NCBI GenBank assembly: GCA_029778515.1
Contig: JAKOQD010000352.1
Coordinates: 1 to 53,767 of the forward strand
Reading direction: 5' to 3'
DNA from: Actinomycetes bacterium
GTDB taxonomy: Bacteria; Actinomycetota; Actinomycetes; Propionibacteriales; Propionibacteriaceae
Length of the DNA: 53,767 nt
In this document: piece after piece, positions 1 to 8,314 of the stretch
Position numbering within the stretch: position 1 is the first letter of the stretch
Layout: every line of letters starts with the position of its first letter
Program-made: the position numbers and the translations under genes
Notes under the pieces: generated by a model
The model's database searches: none
Seen by the model: only the letters and a program-made list of their open reading frames with translations
Told to the model about the DNA's origin: nothing

Positions 1-738
1 CCGAAGGCCGGCAAGACGCTGGTTATGCAGGCGATCGCCAACGCGATCACGGTGAACAACCCAGAGGTACACCTCATGATCGTGCTGGTCGACGAGCGTC
101 CCGAGGAGGTCACCGACTTCCAGCGGACGACGTCCGGCGAGGTGATCGCGTCCACCTTCGACCGTCCCGCCGACGACCACACCACGATCGCCGAACTCGC
201 GATCGAGCGGGCCAAGCGCCTGGTGGAGCTCGGGCGGGACGTGGTGGTGCTGCTGGACGGCATCACGCGGCTGGGGCGGGCCTACAACCTGGCCGCGCCG
301 GCGTCCGGACGCATCCTGTCCGGCGGTGTCGATTCGGCTGCGCTCTACCCGCCGAAGAAGTTCTTCGGCGCGGCGCGCAACATTGAGGACGGCGGCTCGC
401 TGACCATCCTGGCCACGGCGCTGATCGAGACCGGATCGAAGATGGACGAGGTGATCTTCGAGGAATTCAAGGGCACCGGCAACATGGAGCTACGGCTGCG
501 GCGCGACCTTGCCGACAAGCGCATCTTCCCGGCGATCGACCCGGTGGCCTCCGGCACCCGGCGTGAGGAACTGCTGCTGGCCCGCGACGAGTTGGCGATC
601 ATCTGGAAGCTGCGCCGAGTGCTCAGCGCGCAGGATCCGCAGGCAGGTCTGGAGATGCTGCTCAACCGCATGCGCAAGACCCAGAGCAACCGCGAGTTCC
701 TGATGGTGATCCAGAAGACCACCCCGACCCCGGAGTAA
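1..738 (+). CDS. rho: Transcription termination factor Rho, C-terminal part (5' truncated by window edge)
   Basis: Hexameric RNA-dependent ATPase that ends transcription of untranslated RNA. The open frame enters at base 1 within the Walker A loop (PKAGKT) and runs 245 codons to TAA. Visible in order: Walker A; VDERPEEV; the Walker B segment ending [11 protein letters not shown]; the R-loop region around [16 protein letters not shown]; then the conserved GTGNMEL and [10 protein letters not shown] blocks. The N-terminal RNA-binding domain lies outside the window. A strong palindrome starts 31 bp after the stop. Identity is secure because the whole C-terminal ATPase core is present. Confidence 0.98.
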   Translation, partial: PKAGKTLVMQAIANAITVNNPEVHLMIVLVDERPEEVTDFQRTTSGEVIASTFDRPADDHTTIAELAIERAKRLVELGRDVVVLLDGITRLGRAYNLAAPASGRILSGGVDSAALYPPKKFFGAARNIEDGGSLTILATALIETGSKMDEVIFEEFKGTGNMELRLRRDLADKRIFPAIDPVASGTRREELLLARDELAIIWKLRRVLSAQDPQAGLEMLLNRMRKTQSNREFLMVIQKTTPTPE

Positions 739-768
739 ACGCTCGGCCTGGGTCTCGCTTCGGCCCCA

Positions 769-838
769 AACTTCGCTCCCGAAAGGAACCTTCGCTCCCG
801 ATAGTTCGGGAGCGGGAGTCCCGTTCGGGAGCGAAGTT
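769..838. repeat. Four-arm palindromic repeat, copy 1
   Basis: Outer arms AACTTCGCTCCCGAA (769-783) and TTCGGGAGCGAAGTT (824-838) are perfect inverse complements. An inner 9-bp hairpin CGCTCCCGA/TCGGGAGCG (793-801, 806-814) has the loop TAGT. The element therefore carries the core GCTCCCGA four times, twice in each orientation. Related copies lie at 1964 and 31565. It sits just after the rho stop codon and could act as a terminator or mRNA 3' stabiliser. Confidence 0.9.
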
Positions 839-950
839 GCGTTCGGTGGCGATCGCGTGCCCGCAGCTACGGGGGCGTAGGTGTTGTCGATTTGTTGTCA
901 ATGTGCGACTGGGGCTTGTCCGTTGCGGCTCGGCGCGCTGGGCTGTGCAG

Positions 951-1880
951 ATGGACGTGACCAGAGCTGGTGAGTTGGTGCTGACGGGGTACAGCCGGCG
1001 GCAGTTGAGTCGTCTGGTCGGACGCGGTGAGCTGACCCGGGTGCGGCATGGCGCCTATGCCGGCGAGCTGGGTACCGATGAACTCGCCCGGCACCGTCAG
1101 CTGATCGCGGCCACTTGGCCGACGGTGGAGCCGGGGACGGTGCTGAGCCACACCAGCGCGGGGGTGCTGCACGGACTGCCGAGTTGGACGGGGACGCTGG
1201 CGCGGGTCACGGTGGTTCGGCGTACCGCTGGGCATGGATCCAGGCGGACCAGTCTCCACGTGCGCTTGGCCCCGCTCCGGCCGGACGAGGTAGTGACGAT
1301 CGACGGCTATCTAGTGACCAGTCTTGAGCGCACGGCGGCTGATCTCGCGCGGCTGAATCGGTACGACCGCGGCGTGGCGACTCTCGATGCGGCATTGCAC
1401 GCGATGGCGGATCGCGGTGTCCTGTTCGCGACCATAGCCGAGGCGAAGGGACGACATGGGGCAGGTAGAGCGCGGGCCGCACTCGCGTTCGCGGACGGTC
1501 GCGCCGAGAGCGTGGGTGAGTCGATCAGCCGGGTCCGGATGGTTGAAGCCGGTCTGCCGATTCCCGAGCTTCAGGTCAACCTCTTCGATGAGTTCGGCAA
1601 TTGGGTCGCCCGCACCGACGCAGCCTGGCTCGACCTGGGTGTGGTGGGGGAGTTCGACGGCAAGGTCAAATACTCGGGCGGCGCGGAGCAGGCTGCGACC
1701 GCGGTGATGCGGGAGAAGTCGAGAGAGGCCGACATACGTGCTCTTGGTTGGTCGGTGGCCCGCTGGGACTGGCCTGACCTGGCGAACCTCGATCGGTTCC
1801 GGCGCCGCATCCTGACCGGTTTCGAGCAAGCCGATCCCGCACGGATCCGGGGATACGCCGAACCCTTGCCATTCACTTAG
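951..1880 (+). CDS. AbiEi-like N-terminal domain protein with C-terminal Vsr/DUF559-type nuclease fold
   Basis: About 309 residues. Residues 1-70 form a winged-helix-like segment (SRRQLSRLVGRGELTRVRHG) typical of the AbiEi antitoxin domain. The middle holds a conserved SLERTAADLAR stretch. The C-terminal part has an acidic arrangement (a Glu at VGESISR, Asp in ARTDAAW, then GEFDGK) followed by EADIRALGWSVARWDWPDL, as in very-short-patch-repair or DUF559 folds. No AbiEii nucleotidyltransferase partner lies beside it, so a classic toxin-antitoxin pair is not supported. I chose ATG 951; an upstream in-frame ATG at 837 falls inside the palindrome arm and adds a non-conserved leader. The gene is bracketed by two palindrome copies, which suggests an acquired cassette. 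Biochemical role unknown. Confidence 0.8.
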   Translation: MDVTRAGELVLTGYSRRQLSRLVGRGELTRVRHGAYAGELGTDELARHRQLIAATWPTVEPGTVLSHTSAGVLHGLPSWTGTLARVTVVRRTAGHGSRRTSLHVRLAPLRPDEVVTIDGYLVTSLERTAADLARLNRYDRGVATLDAALHAMADRGVLFATIAEAKGRHGAGRARAALAFADGRAESVGESISRVRMVEAGLPIPELQVNLFDEFGNWVARTDAAWLDLGVVGEFDGKVKYSGGAEQAATAVMREKSREADIRALGWSVARWDWPDLANLDRFRRRILTGFEQADPARIRGYAEPLPFT

Positions 1881-1930
1881 CCCGATCCCACCCGATTCGG
1901 CCCGATTCCACCCGATTCGGCCCGATTCAG
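1881..1930. repeat. Tandem 10-bp repeat, five units
   Basis: Five consecutive 10-mers begin with CCCGAT: CCCGATCCCA, CCCGATTCGG, CCCGATTCCA, CCCGATTCGG, CCCGATTCAG. The alternating endings make a 20-bp higher-order period. It starts directly after the AbiEi-like stop codon and ends about 34 bp before the second palindrome copy. Confidence 0.9.
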
Positions 1931-1963
1931 CTTGTCGAGACCTCGCGCCCCTAATGAATCTCG

Positions 1964-2031
1964 ACTTAGCTCCCGAAGGGGACTCGCGCTCCCGAATTGT
2001 CGGGAGCAAACGTCCCATTCGGGAGCGAAGT
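1964..2031. repeat. Four-arm palindromic repeat, copy 2
   Basis: Same architecture as at 769. The outer arms are ACTTAGCTCCCGAA (1964-1977) and TTCGGGAGCGAAGT (2018-2031), with one mismatch. GGGAC (1979-1983) pairs with GTCCC (2012-2016). The inner hairpin is GCTCCCGA/TCGGGAGC (1988-1995, 2000-2007). It lies between two converging genes, 18 bp from the stop of the minus-strand PH-domain gene, where it could terminate both. Confidence 0.9.
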
Positions 2032-2048
2032 TCGGGTGACGTTGAGGG

Positions 2049-3479
2049 TCAGGGACGGGTGAGCGCGAGTTCGTCGCGTAGCCGCTCGGCCTCAGCCACG
2101 GGCAGGTTTCGCGCCACGATGTCGCCCGTGGGCAACTGCAGGCGCAGGTTGGCGAAGCCCAAGCGGAGCGCGAACGGTCCGGCAACGGTCTCCACGAGTT
2201 GCAGCCGGGTGCGGTCGGCCACGTCGACGCGCCGCAGCCAGCGTCCGCGGCGAAGCACGACGTAACGCTCGTCCCAGCGCAGCCCGCGGTGGCGCCAGCC
2301 CACCGGATCGAACCAGCGCGAGCCCGGGTGGGGACGCAGCCAGCCGGGCCCGGCCAGGCCCGGAGCCAGCACCTGCGCGGCGAGGTCGGCGGCACCGTCC
2401 GCGAGATTGGGCAGCAGTCGTGGCAGGACGTCACGCACCTCGGCGGAGGTAGCGAGCGGGCACACCGCCCCCGCCGGCTCGCTTTGCCCGGCGTAGCCGG
2501 CAACGTGCGCCTCCAGCTCCCACCAACCTTTGTGGCGGAGCAGCGGTCCCTGGGTCAGCGTGAATCCGAGCACACGCCCGGGACGGATGGTTGCGGTCTT
2601 CCGGCTGAGTCGGCCATGGCTTACCTGCAGGCCTTCGGGGTGGGCACTGACCCGCCAGCTACGCAGCCGCCAGTACTGCGCGAGGACGTTACGCACCAGT
2701 GCGGTGCCCGCGCCGATCGTGGTGAGCGCCGGGAAGATGGCGGCCAGGCCGCCCTGGTGCATCGCCGACGTGATTGCCCAGCCGATCGTGAGCAGCGTGG
2801 TCACGAGCATCAGCCACGTCGTCAGCCGCAGGGGCAGATACTCCAGTACCCGGCCGCTGGGAATGCTGAACAGCACCTCAGCGGGCTCGGATCGTTCGTC
2901 GCGACCAGTGTCCGTTGAGTGCTTCGCTGACGTCACCAATTGGGTGGGGTGGGCTACAGCGAGCAGTCGCGAGCGCAACGCGATCGCGTCCCCGGCGCGA
3001 AGGCCGCTGAGTTCGAGGTTGGAATCCGTGCCTCCGGCCACCTCGATGCGCACGATTGCGAGCCCAAGCAGCCGTTGGCCGAAGGGCTCGTCGAGGTTGA
3101 CTGCCTCGATCCGGGTGAACGGCACTGACCGTTCAGTGCGAAAGATCGCGCCTTGGCGCACATGGACGCAGGCGTCGGTAACTGCATAGCGGAACCGCCG
3201 CCAGCCCAGCACCCGCACGGTGAAGGCCAACCCGACCAGCCCCAGCATGACCGCAGCGAAGATCGCGAGCGGAAGCAACCGGTTCGGATCGAGGTCGAGC
3301 GATTCGCGGAAGAAGTCTCTGGCCTGCCTGAACATGAAGATGACCCAGCCCACCAGCAGCCCCATCCCGACCCCGAGGATCGAGCGCAACGGAGTCCGCT
3401 GCCAGCGATGATCATCGATGGGCGGCGGCGATTCGATCGCGACCACCGGTGCCTGATCGGCGGTTGCGGGCAGGCTCAC
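2049..3479 (-). CDS. Bacterial PH-domain (YdbT-like, bPH_2) membrane protein
   Basis: 476 residues, GTG start overlapping the stop of the upstream PH-domain gene as GTGA, so the pair is probably translationally coupled. A proline-rich head is followed by two early hydrophobic helices (about residues 32-50 and 70-88). Then comes a bPH_2-type module (YAVTDACVHVRQGAIFRTERSVPFTRIEAVNLD is its core region; two more weaker modules follow). Another hydrophobic pair lies near residues 215-260. Length and layout match the YdbT family, which often pairs with a shorter YdbS-like protein as here. Molecular function of this family is poorly known; in Bacillus such proteins are linked to resistance to antimicrobial compounds. 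Role here is inference. Confidence 0.85.
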   Translation of the reverse strand: MSLPATADQAPVVAIESPPPIDDHRWQRTPLRSILGVGMGLLVGWVIFMFRQARDFFRESLDLDPNRLLPLAIFAAVMLGLVGLAFTVRVLGWRRFRYAVTDACVHVRQGAIFRTERSVPFTRIEAVNLDEPFGQRLLGLAIVRIEVAGGTDSNLELSGLRAGDAIALRSRLLAVAHPTQLVTSAKHSTDTGRDERSEPAEVLFSIPSGRVLEYLPLRLTTWLMLVTTLLTIGWAITSAMHQGGLAAIFPALTTIGAGTALVRNVLAQYWRLRSWRVSAHPEGLQVSHGRLSRKTATIRPGRVLGFTLTQGPLLRHKGWWELEAHVAGYAGQSEPAGAVCPLATSAEVRDVLPRLLPNLADGAADLAAQVLAPGLAGPGWLRPHPGSRWFDPVGWRHRGLRWDERYVVLRRGRWLRRVDVADRTRLQLVETVAGPFALRLGFANLRLQLPTGDIVARNLPVAEAERLRDELALTRP

Positions 3480-3979
3480 AGTCCGCTGTCCCGGGTCTGG
3501 ACGCGGGTCGCCAGCCGATCGCGCAGCCCCTCGGCCTCGGCCAGCGGCAGACCGGGCACGGTGATGCTGGTAGAGCCTGCGGTGTGCACCTCCACCTGGG
3601 CCAGCCCATAGCGGGTGTTGATCGGGCCCTGCTCAAGCTCGACCGACTGCAGCCGTCCGTACGGCACCAGGGTGACGGTGCGGGTGAGCACGCCGGAGCG
3701 CACGCTCAGGTCGTCCGCGCGTTCGCGGTAGCCGATCGCGGCGACCCGCCGCGGGCTGAGCCAAAGTCCGGTGACCAGCGCGTACGCGAACGGCGCGGCG
3801 AGCAGCAGCCACCACGGCGAAACCAGCACGCCGAGCAGGCAGCCACCCAGGATCGGTAGCGGGCAAACGATCAGCGCGGTGCGGCGTTTGGCGTTGACCA
3901 GCAGCGGCGAAACCGGGATCCAGTCGGCTCCGTCCGACAGATCGGACCGGTCGGCGACGGTGGGGGTGGTTTCGGGCAC
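3476..3979 (-). CDS. Bacterial PH-domain (YdbS-like) membrane protein
   Basis: 167 residues, GTG start. Two adjacent transmembrane helices (around LIVCPLPILGGCLLGVLV and WLLLAAPFAYALVTGLWL) are followed by one bPH_2 domain (RRVAAIGYRERADDLSVRSG, then VPYGRLQSVELEQGPINTRYGL). This is the usual YdbS layout. It is the first gene of a two-gene unit with the longer PH-domain protein downstream (4-nt GTGA overlap). Bacterial PH domains of this type are thought to sit at the membrane surface. No enzymatic motif is visible. Confidence 0.85.
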   Translation of the reverse strand: MPETTPTVADRSDLSDGADWIPVSPLLVNAKRRTALIVCPLPILGGCLLGVLVSPWWLLLAAPFAYALVTGLWLSPRRVAAIGYRERADDLSVRSGVLTRTVTLVPYGRLQSVELEQGPINTRYGLAQVEVHTAGSTSITVPGLPLAEAEGLRDRLATRVQTRDSGL

Positions 3980-4026
3980 GTCCGATTATTTCACCCATCA
4001 AGCCCGGGCGAAGCCTTGTCGGCGGG

Positions 4027-5280
4027 TCAGAACACCCAGTTCACCACCGGCGCCTGGGTCCAACCGAACGCGATGGAAGCCTGGGCTAGCCGGCCAGGAG
4101 TCTTTTCGGTCACCAGGCCAGCGGCAGCCAGCTCGGCCAGGCTCAGTCCGCCGAGGTAGGCGGAGCCGAGTTCACGGACGTCCAGGGCCAGGTCGGCTTC
4201 GGCGTCGGTGCGGGTGACCGCGGCCGGTCCGAAAGCGGACGCGGTCAGCCGCCACCGGCCGGCACTGCTGGGCAGCATCGCGTCCGATACCTCCAAGACC
4301 ACATCGAGATCAGCTGCGTACTGACGTCCGGCCAGGGCGGCGGCAACGTCCACCAGGCGCAGCCAGAGGTTGTCCTTGACCGTCGGTACCACCGCGCGCA
4401 CGTCCACCAGCAGGCTCAGCAACGGATCGTCCGTGGCCAGCATGCTGACGACCACTTCGGTGGTGAGGTCCAGGTCGAGCAGCCGCGACCACAGCAGGTG
4501 GGTGGCTGACGGGTCGGCGCCGACGAAGTCACTCACCCTGACCGTGCCCGTCGGACCGCCCGGTCCCCAGGAGCTGTTGCGCCGGAACACCGCGTAGCCG
4601 ACCGGCACGCCGGCCCGTTCGGCGATCATGATTCGGGCCGATTCGAACCCGGGATGGAACATGGGGGAGTCCGCGAACCAGGCGGTGGTCAACTCCGGCG
4701 TCTCCCGGCCAACCCAACCCGGACGGGTGACCGCACCGTGCAGCCGGCCGATCAGCTCCCGATGCTGCTCGACCTGGAGGTGCTCGATGCGCACGGTGAG
4801 CGCCTCGCCCCCAGGCACGGGACGCAGCGCTGCGCCGCGCGGCAGCCTCACCTCAACCTGCCGGGCGGCCAGACCGTAGCCGAAGCGTCCGTAGATCGCG
4901 GGTTCAGACGCGGTGAGCACCGAGATCGGCTCACCCCACGTCCGGCAATGCGCGAGGTGCGCCCCGATCATCGACCGCAGGATGCCGCGACGCCGTGCCT
5001 CGGGGTGCACGGCCACCCAGGTGAGTCCGGCCACCGGCAGCCGTCCGCCCGGCACCGGGCAGGTCCGGAACGGATAGGACGCGTGCATCGCCACCAGCCG
5101 GTCGTCCGCATCCGCGTCCGCCACCCCGAACGTGCGCGGCCAGGGCAACGGGCTCGGCAGGGCCAGGGTCTCCGCCAGGTCATCGCTGGACGGGAACGCC
5201 CAGCGGTCAAGGTCGATGACGTCGCGGAGGCGCTCGGGGCCGAGACCGAGCAGGCGGAGATTGCCAGGAAGTGCGGTCAT
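4027..5280 (-). CDS. eis: Eis-family GNAT N-acetyltransferase
   Basis: 417 residues from ATG 5280 (MTALPGN). Eis enzymes transfer acetyl from acetyl-CoA to several amines, including aminoglycosides and protein lysines, and form hexamers. Visible: an N-terminal GNAT fold with the acetyl-CoA loop VHPEARRRGILRSM, the SEPAIYGRFGYG block carrying the conserved general-acid tyrosine, a second GNAT-like domain, and a C-terminal sterol-carrier-like domain. The chain ends in Phe (NWVF); in Mycobacterium tuberculosis Eis the terminal Phe carboxylate is the catalytic base, so the feature is retained. An upstream in-frame ATG at 5349 would overlap the rpmE promoter and is less likely. No good ribosome site precedes 5280; a small palindrome abuts it. 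Confidence 0.92.
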   Translation of the reverse strand: MTALPGNLRLLGLGPERLRDVIDLDRWAFPSSDDLAETLALPSPLPWPRTFGVADADADDRLVAMHASYPFRTCPVPGGRLPVAGLTWVAVHPEARRRGILRSMIGAHLAHCRTWGEPISVLTASEPAIYGRFGYGLAARQVEVRLPRGAALRPVPGGEALTVRIEHLQVEQHRELIGRLHGAVTRPGWVGRETPELTTAWFADSPMFHPGFESARIMIAERAGVPVGYAVFRRNSSWGPGGPTGTVRVSDFVGADPSATHLLWSRLLDLDLTTEVVVSMLATDDPLLSLLVDVRAVVPTVKDNLWLRLVDVAAALAGRQYAADLDVVLEVSDAMLPSSAGRWRLTASAFGPAAVTRTDAEADLALDVRELGSAYLGGLSLAELAAAGLVTEKTPGRLAQASIAFGWTQAPVVNWVF

Positions 5281-5296
5281 GGGCACCACTGTGCCC
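5281..5296. promoter_or_regulatory. Small palindrome abutting the eis start codon
   Basis: GGGCACCACTGTGCCC is a 6-bp inverted repeat with a 4-nt centre lying directly next to the eis ATG. It could be an operator or an mRNA hairpin at the start codon. Only the symmetry is seen. Confidence 0.35.
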
Positions 5297-5321
5297 GATG
5301 CCGACCGGCGCGGTTCCGGGT

Positions 5322-5350
5322 TTGGCACCTGCGCTTCGATCAGGCACAAT
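5322..5350 (+). promoter_or_regulatory. Predicted sigma-70-type promoter for rpmE
   Basis: TTGGCA (5322-5327), a 17-bp spacer and CACAAT (5345-5350) match the housekeeping consensus well. Initiation near 5357 would give a leader of about 77 nt ahead of rpmE. The site is divergent from eis. Confidence 0.65.
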
Positions 5351-5433
5351 GGAGGGTCGGTGCCGGTTCACGCCAGCAGGCCAATCCAGCCGCCCAAACC
5401 CAGAGCGACCCGGTGCCCTGAACAGGAGAAGAA

Positions 5434-5643
5434 ATGAAGTCAGGCATTCATCCCGATTACGTGGAGACCCAGGTGACCTGCACCTGCGGCAACACCTTCA
5501 CCACCCGCAGCACCGCGAAGAACGGCGTCATGCACGCCGAAGTCTGCTCGGCCTGCCACCCGTTCTACACCGGCAAGCAGAAGATCCTCGACACCGGCGG
5601 CCGCGTGGCTCGGTTCGAGAAGCGCTACGCCAAGAAGAAGTAG
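5434..5643 (+). CDS. rpmE: 50S ribosomal protein L31 (zinc-binding form)
   Basis: 69 residues, the usual length for L31. It keeps the zinc ligands of the C+ type: TCTCGN near the start and CSACHPF in the middle. It also has the IHPDY motif and a basic tail (RYAKKK). An AGGAG ribosome site lies 6-7 nt upstream of ATG 5434. A strong hairpin follows the stop, so rpmE is probably a short transcript of its own with some read-through into prfA. Confidence 0.98.
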   Translation: MKSGIHPDYVETQVTCTCGNTFTTRSTAKNGVMHAEVCSACHPFYTGKQKILDTGGRVARFEKRYAKKK

Positions 5644-5650
5644 CTTCACC

Positions 5651-5689
5651 GAACGCCGGGTGCTCAGGATTGCCTGAGCCCCGGCGTTC
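5651..5689 (+). terminator. Hairpin terminator after rpmE
   Basis: GAACGCCGG (5651-5659) pairs with CCGGCGTTC (5681-5689), and GCTCAGG (5662-5668) with CCTGAGC (5673-5679), loop ATTG. A short TGTTT follows. It lies 8 bp after the rpmE stop and about 30 bp before prfA. Confidence 0.75.
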
Positions 5690-5718
5690 GTGTTTGCCCG
5701 GTCGTCGAAGGGATTGCC

Positions 5719-6789
5719 ATGTTCGAAGCCGCAGCCGGCCTGCGCGAGGAGTACGCGGACCTGGAACGGCAGCTCGCCGACCCAGCGCTGCACTCCGACC
5801 TGGCGGCGTCCCGGCGCGTCGGCAGACGCTACAACGAGCTCAGCCCGATTGTCCGCAGCCTGGACGCGCACGAGCAGCTCAGCAGTGACTTGGTCGCGGC
5901 GAAGGAACTGGCCGCCGAGGACCCGTCGTTCGCCGAAGAGGCGGACGCGATCGCGGCCGAACTGGTCACAGTGGAAGAGAAGCTGACTCGCCTGCTTGCG
6001 CCTCGCGACCCCAATGACTCGGCCGACTGCCTGATCGAGATCAAGTCGGGCGAGGGCGGCGAGGAGTCGGCGCTGTTCGCCGGCGACCTGTTCCGGATGT
6101 ACGCCAGATATGCCGAGACCAGGGGCTGGAAGACCGAGGTGCTCGATTCCCAGGACACCGATCTGGGCGGCTACAAGTCGATCACGGTCGCGGTGAAGGC
6201 TCCTGGAAACGGCGATCCGGAGAACGCTCCCTATGGCGTTTTGAAGTTCGAGGGTGGCGTCCACCGGGTGCAACGGGTGCCGGTCACCGAATCCCAGGGC
6301 CGGGTGCACACCTCCGCGGCCGGCGTGCTGGTGATGCCCGACGTCGAGGCAGCCGAGGTGGAGATCAACGACGAGGACCTGCGGGTCGACGTCTACCGCT
6401 CTTCCGGGCCGGGTGGGCAGGGCGTGAACACCACCGACTCGGCCGTCCGAATCACCCACCTGCCCAGCGGCATCGTGGTGTCCTGCCAGAACGAGCGCTC
6501 GCAGTTGCAGAACAAGGAGTCCGCGATGCGCATGCTACGGGCCCGACTGGTGGCCCGGGCCGAGGATGAGGCCGCCTCGGCCGCGTCCGCTGCCCGCAAG
6601 TCGCAGGTGCGCACGGTGGACCGTTCCGAGCGGATCCGCACCTACAACTTCCCGGAGAACCGGATCGCCGACCACCGCATCGGCTTCAAGGCCTACAACC
6701 TCGACCAGGTGCTGGCCGGTGACCTGTCCGCGGTGATCACCGCGCTGCAGGCCGCCGATCTCGCCGAGCGTCTCGGTGCGGTGGGCTGA
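5719..6789 (+). CDS. prfA: Peptide chain release factor 1
   Basis: 356 residues, full length. RF1 reads UAA/UAG stop codons and triggers peptide release. The stop-codon-reading PVT tripeptide lies in [15 protein letters not shown], and the catalytic GGQ in [17 protein letters not shown]. The N-terminal coiled-coil arm spans about residues 1-100. The stop overlaps the prmC start by one base (TGATG). PrmC methylates the GGQ glutamine, so the two neighbours are functionally linked. Confidence 0.98.
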   Translation: MFEAAAGLREEYADLERQLADPALHSDLAASRRVGRRYNELSPIVRSLDAHEQLSSDLVAAKELAAEDPSFAEEADAIAAELVTVEEKLTRLLAPRDPNDSADCLIEIKSGEGGEESALFAGDLFRMYARYAETRGWKTEVLDSQDTDLGGYKSITVAVKAPGNGDPENAPYGVLKFEGGVHRVQRVPVTESQGRVHTSAAGVLVMPDVEAAEVEINDEDLRVDVYRSSGPGGQGVNTTDSAVRITHLPSGIVVSCQNERSQLQNKESAMRMLRARLVARAEDEAASAASAARKSQVRTVDRSERIRTYNFPENRIADHRIGFKAYNLDQVLAGDLSAVITALQAADLAERLGAVG

Positions 6790-7628
6790 TGCCCCGCAGT
6801 GCGCCGCTGCTCGCGGCGGCGACGGCTGAACTCGGCTCGGCCGCGGAGGCTAGAACGTTGCTTGCGCACGTCACCGGTGTGGAACCGTCACGGTTGTTGC
6901 TGCTCGACGATGTCGATGAAGCCGCAGCCGCCGACTATGCCGAGCTGATCGCCCGTAGGGCGGCGGGGGAGCCGCTGCAGTACCTGACCGGTCGCGCCTA
7001 TTTCCGCACGATCGAGGTGGCCGTGGCGCCGGGTGTGTTCATCCCGCGTCCGGAGACCGAAGTGCTGACTGGCTGGGCGCTCGAACGCCTCGCGAAGCTG
7101 CCCGGCGAGCCGGTCGTGGTCGAACTCTGCGCAGGCAGCGGCGCGATCTCGAAGGCGATCGCTGTCGAGCGTCCGGGCTGTCTGCAGTACGCGGTGGAGC
7201 TCTCCGAGACCGCGGCCAGGCTAGCGCAGCAGAATCTCAGCGGCACCGGCGTCACCCTGACCGAAGGCGACATGGCGGACGCCTTCCCGGAGTTGAACGG
7301 TGCCGTCGACCTGGTCATCGCCAACCCGCCGTACATCCCGCTGACCGCGTGGGAATACGTGGCCGAGGATGTTCGCACCCACGAGCCCGACCTGGCGCTG
7401 TTCTCCGGCGAGGACGGCCTCGACGCCCTTCGCGTAGTCGCCGAGGTGGCCGCGCGGCTGCTGCGCCCGGGCGGCTTCGTGTGCGCCGAGCACGCCGAAG
7501 TGCAGACCGACAGCGCGCTCGACGTGTTCGCCGTGCGGGGCGCGTTCACCCAGCTCGCCGACCACCTCGACCTGACCGGGCGGCCACGGTTCGTCGCGGG
7601 AGTTCGCGCCGCCAACCTGGCAGGATGA
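6789..7628 (+). CDS. prmC: Release factor glutamine methyltransferase
   Basis: 279 residues. It uses S-adenosylmethionine to methylate the GGQ glutamine of release factors. Seen: an N-terminal helical domain, the linker IPRPETEVL, the SAM-binding VELCAGSGAISKAIA block, and the catalytic NPPYIP motif. It overlaps prfA by 1 nt and sua5 by 4 nt (ATGA), which fits a single translationally coupled unit. Confidence 0.97.
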   Translation: MPRSAPLLAAATAELGSAAEARTLLAHVTGVEPSRLLLLDDVDEAAAADYAELIARRAAGEPLQYLTGRAYFRTIEVAVAPGVFIPRPETEVLTGWALERLAKLPGEPVVVELCAGSGAISKAIAVERPGCLQYAVELSETAARLAQQNLSGTGVTLTEGDMADAFPELNGAVDLVIANPPYIPLTAWEYVAEDVRTHEPDLALFSGEDGLDALRVVAEVAARLLRPGGFVCAEHAEVQTDSALDVFAVRGAFTQLADHLDLTGRPRFVAGVRAANLAG

Positions 7629-8314
7629 GCGGCATGGCGAAGGTCTGGGACATCACGGCTGACCCCGAGGGTGCAATCGAGGCGGCGGCAGCGGCCGTCA
7701 GCGCCGGTAACTGCATCGTGCTGCCCACCGACACGGTCTACGGCATCGGTGCGGACGCGTTCTCAGCACACGCCGTGCAGGGCCTGCTCGACGCCAAGGA
7801 ACGCGGCCGCGACATGCCGCCACCGGTCCTGATCGCGGACGCGGACGCGTTGCGCTCGCTGGCCGACGAGGTCAGCCAGGAGATGCTCGCCCTCGCCGAC
7901 ACGTTCTGGCCGGGGGCGCTCACGCTGGTCGTCACCGCGCATGCCAACCTCCGGATGGACCTGGGCGATCGTGGCCAGACCATCGCGATCCGGGTGCCCG
8001 ACCACGAGTTCACCCGCGAACTGCTGCGGGCCACCGGCCCACTCGCGGTCAGCTCGGCCAACGTCTCCGGACAGCCTGCGGCGAACACCGTCGCCGAAGC
8101 GCAGGCGCAACTGGGCAAGCGGGTGTCGGTCTACCTGGACGGCGGCCCGGCCGGGGCCGGCGTCCCGTCCACGATCGTCGACCTGACCGGACGGCCCCGC
8201 ATCCTGCGCGAAGGCAAGCTCACTCGGGCCGAACTCGTCGCGGTGGTGCCCGACCTGGCCGAGGCGGCGTCCGATCCCGCCGAACAGCCACCGCAGGACG
8301 CGGATCAGGCCTGA
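7625..8314 (+). CDS. L-threonylcarbamoyladenylate synthase (Sua5/YciO/YrdC family)
   Basis: 229 residues from ATG 7625; ATG 7634 is an alternative three codons in. It makes threonylcarbamoyl-AMP for the t6A modification of tRNAs reading ANN codons. Motifs: LPTDTVYGIGADA, the KERGRDMPPPVL active-site strand, and SSANVSGQPA. The C-terminal acidic tail (DPAEQPPQDADQA) is not conserved. The start overlaps the prmC stop as ATGA and its own stop overlaps wecA by one base. Confidence 0.95.
   Translation: MSGMAKVWDITADPEGAIEAAAAAVSAGNCIVLPTDTVYGIGADAFSAHAVQGLLDAKERGRDMPPPVLIADADALRSLADEVSQEMLALADTFWPGALTLVVTAHANLRMDLGDRGQTIAIRVPDHEFTRELLRATGPLAVSSANVSGQPAANTVAEAQAQLGKRVSVYLDGGPAGAGVPSTIVDLTGRPRILREGKLTRAELVAVVPDLAEAASDPAEQPPQDADQA

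Noticed and set aside
837..950. ATG 837 as start of the AbiEi-like gene
   Set aside because: It overlaps the repeat arm and adds a basic Cys-rich leader unlike the family; ATG 951 begins at the conserved domain.
5440..6459. 339-codon minus-strand frame opposite rpmE/prfA
   Set aside because: It covers the complementary strand of two certain genes and the terminator between them, with no domain signal.
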